NCBI RefSeq assembly: GCF_029227915.1
Contig: NC_079889.1
Location: 1,362,001 to 1,426,000 of the forward strand
From: Hydractinia symbiolongicarpus
Lineage: Eukaryota; Cnidaria; Hydrozoa; Anthoathecata; Hydractiniidae
Direction: 5' to 3'
Length of the DNA stretch: 64,000 nucleotides
Shown here: piece after piece, positions 61,801 through 64,000 of the stretch
How positions within the stretch are numbered: the first letter of the stretch is position 1
Layout of the letters: each line of letters starts with the position of its first letter
Program-made: the position numbers and the translations under genes
Notes under the pieces: generated by a model
Databases searched by the model: none
The model's input: the letters and a program-made list of their open reading frames with translations, nothing else
What the model was told of the DNA's origin: nothing

Positions 61801-62840
61801 TGAGACCCAAGGCTTTTTATAATTCATTAGACACAAAAGATTTATTTTTACAAAATGCCTTGTCGATAGCCCTCTCTCTGAATGAAGTATACAGGAGAGG
61901 AGATTACTGAGCATCATGAACTTATAGCAGCTACATAAAAAGTGATATCTTATTTTAAAAACATTTATGAATATTTATGAGAAATTAGAAAACAAGTAAA
62001 ATAACATAAAGTATAGTTTAACTACTTTCAGAAAACTTATTGTAGTTATTGTACATACCTGAAGAAACATAATATACACCTAGAATACCAATGAAAACTA
62101 TGGCAATGCTTCTGACTACAAATTTCCACGTAAAATGTACATTTGACCCATTTTCCAGTTTCTCCATATCTTGTTTCGCCTTCACATAATCCATACCTAA
62201 ATCAAAGCTATAAGTGAAACGACGTACAATTCACATCTATTAATATACATCTATTAATAATTAGTAATTTATTTCGCAATCTGCAAAAATTGGTTAGATT
62301 TATACCTAAACAATCGAGTGGTGATGTTTTTAAATGTTGTATATCCTTAGTGCAACCCAAACGATATAAGTATTTCTTCAACTTGTTCCAGTATGTATTG
62401 AATTCTGCGTCACTCAATGTAAGGAATGTTGGGTGGTGTAGCTTGTTACGAAGAGCTACAAGTCGCAGCACATAGGCTGCATCTGAGGTATCCCCTTTTA
62501 CAGGATGACTGCGCCAACCATTCACAGGTGGTGGTATATTTGTACAAGCTTCAATCAACGTTCTGCACAGGGATATATCAAAATTTGTTGAATCAGTTTC
62601 TTTTGAAGCTGGAAATAAAAGTTTCCATTGATCTTCTTTTATAACACCTTTCTTTCTTAGCCTTCTTAACTCTTTAATATGGATTGTGTTCAACTGGTTG
62701 TACAGCTGTTTGGGATCACGTGACAATTGACTGTATGTTCTATCATGCAAGATATCATTCAATGTAGGTCGACCAAAATGTGTGAGGCAAGATATAAGTC
62801 TTGTCCAACATCCATACTGTTGTAGTAAAACATCTGACAT
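58816..62840 (-). CDS. NLR2: HEPN-TM-NACHT receptor, intact
   Basis: Exons 62840-62306, 62196-62059 and 61367-58816, with consensus splice sites and matching phases, give 1074 aa. Residues 1-178 form a DZIP3-like HEPN domain with Rx4H motif RNKLHH at 131-136. The middle exon (179-225) supplies a likely transmembrane segment at about 205-222 (FVVRSIAIVFIGILGVYYV). The NACHT follows, with Walker A GIGGIGKS (322-329), Walker B IIFIMDGLDEF (about 395-405) and TSRP (448-451), then the NLR winged helix (YQFNHLLMQEFLTAVYYF). The next 400 residues have weak leucine spacing and are not clear LRRs. Two hydrophobic segments (about 1003-1023 and 1039-1059) end the protein. NACHT NTPases oligomerise on sensing ligand, and HEPN domains often bind or cleave RNA (known for the families). 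Membrane anchoring and any immune role here are inferred. The NACHT exon has no ATG of its own at its start; the upstream exons supply it. Confidence 0.85.
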
Positions 62841-63224
62841 TTCTGGAAACTAAAGTTTGAGAAAAAATAAACATTACTTACTGAGATTAGACAGTTTTCT
62901 AGATGTAACTTTTCCTGATTTTGAGTAAAAATAGGCTGAAAAAACTAATAAATGGAGGAAAAAGATTCGTTCTACTCCTGATACTTTTTCTAAAATTTTT
63001 ATTAATAACACATATAACGTCTTTGAATTAAAGATCAAATACAACCCCGAAGAAAGTTATTAGTTTTCACTTAACCATGCGATACTTTTGACTGTAGAAG
63101 TGCGCGTGTGTCATGTACTTCGTCCGAGATAAAGACAAGTACATTTGTAAAAGTAACAATGAACTTTAAGTGGTTTTGAGTAAAGTTTGTCTCGCCGAAA
63201 AAGTATGGTTGGGTAAAAAACTTT

Positions 63225-63520
63225 GTTGTATAGCAAATTGTCTACAAATAAATTGCGATCCTTGTTAGTAATTTTAATTGTTTAGGTTCAATAATTTTCT
63301 TGCTTAGATTTATGTTTAATCCACTAAACGCATCAATGTGCTTACCTGCTCTGAGCTAAATTCAAGAAAGTCGACTTTTTAATCAAGCAGTAGAAAACAA
63401 CTGTTTGAACTTATAATATGCGCTTGGTCTGGATGTAACAATTGTTTTCTGTCCAGGCATAAGGGTATTATATGGTTCTATTGCTTCACAATCCGTCTCA
63501 AGCGATGCTTACAAAACAGT
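63225..63520 (-). pseudogene. NLR relic (NACHT fragment)
   Basis: Decayed match to 60480-60760 of NLR2 in the same order and orientation: caaattgtctacaaataaa, gatttatgtttaatccactaaacgcatcaatg, acctgctctgagctaaattcaagaa, gcttggtctggatgtaacaattg, gtccaggcataagggtattata. Frameshifts and stops interrupt it. It is a third or fourth member of the cluster, upstream of NLR2. Confidence 0.75.
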
Positions 63521-64000
63521 ACACCATTTTGAAAACATGTTGCTAATGTTTCGACTCTGTGGTAAATAATCACGAAAATTTTGAGTACACATTATTAAGT
63601 AAACATTATATGGTTAAAAGGTTGGTGTATTGTAGACACAAAATACTCACCTACTTGTCTTTGTGTTTAAGTTGATGTCAGTTTTGCTTATTAATTTTGG
63701 GAGATTTTGTAGAACCCTCCTATGAAGAAGAAATAACGTCTGACGACGATGAGGTTTTATTGCAAGTTCTTACTACTACTGTCTATTCTTGCCCATTGAA
63801 TGTAAAATAGTACCAGTGAAAAAAGTAATCATGAAAGATCCTTTTGTCTTATATAATCTTAGCATATACACTAGCCTTTGTTTTTTTTAACCTGTTTCTT
63901 ATTATTTGGTAAAACTTTCCCTGAAAAATCAGATGAGCGTTAATTAAAATGCCTAAAATATTATGCAATTTTGTTTACTTTCCACACGTTACGGCAGAAC

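Noticed and set aside
63690-63810. Acidic frame (EEEITSDDDEV) resembling the N-terminus of some transposases
   Set aside because: Only about 35 codons are open, no partner exon or transposase motif is visible, and the resemblance is compositional.

Overview
This is an AT-rich, intron-rich animal genomic window. The gene content points to a cnidarian, possibly a medusozoan: an RFX6-type transcription factor split into many small exons, NLR-type immune receptors that start with a DZIP3-like HEPN domain, and a heavy load of DNA transposons and non-autonomous elements. The species is an inference; no ribosomal or mitochondrial marker is present. Most long open frames are fragments of spliced genes or read-throughs of tandem repeats, so genes were rebuilt from splice sites, reading phase and family motifs.

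Layout. 0.1-6.5 kb: an integrase-type (Ginger-like) DNA transposon with one multi-exon minus-strand gene (H2C2 zinc finger, DDE integrase, CXC cysteine-rich region, C19/USP-like peptidase, PHD finger). One end carries about thirteen 84-bp palindromic repeats. 7.7-14.4 kb: a direct duplication of a secreted PAN/Apple plus ricin-B-like lectin gene. A 179-bp tandem array and Helitron-like ends lie between the copies. 15.7-17.0 kb: a two-exon coiled-coil gene. 20.8-34.8 kb: a 17-exon RFX6-like gene on the plus strand, phase-consistent throughout (775 aa), with several MITEs in its introns. 35-47 kb: a gene-poor repeat region built largely of Helitron-like elements (5' TC, 3' hairpin plus CTAG, A/T target), often head to tail and sometimes carrying a long GGAC microsatellite. 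It includes a 2.6-kb tandem duplication that contains decayed NLR sequence. 47-64 kb: a minus-strand NLR cluster, made of a relic, NLR1 (one-base frameshift), a 6-kb gap, an intact NLR2 and another relic.

The most interesting system is the NLR pair. Each gene has three exons coding HEPN (Rx4H motif), then a short exon with a transmembrane segment, then a large NACHT exon ending in hydrophobic segments. This predicts membrane-anchored HEPN-NACHT receptors. The NACHT exons of the two genes are almost identical while their HEPN exons are strongly diverged. The two lectin genes show the same kind of mosaic (conserved PAN half, diverged lectin half). Both patterns suggest domain-level diversification of recognition or signalling modules, but this is inference.
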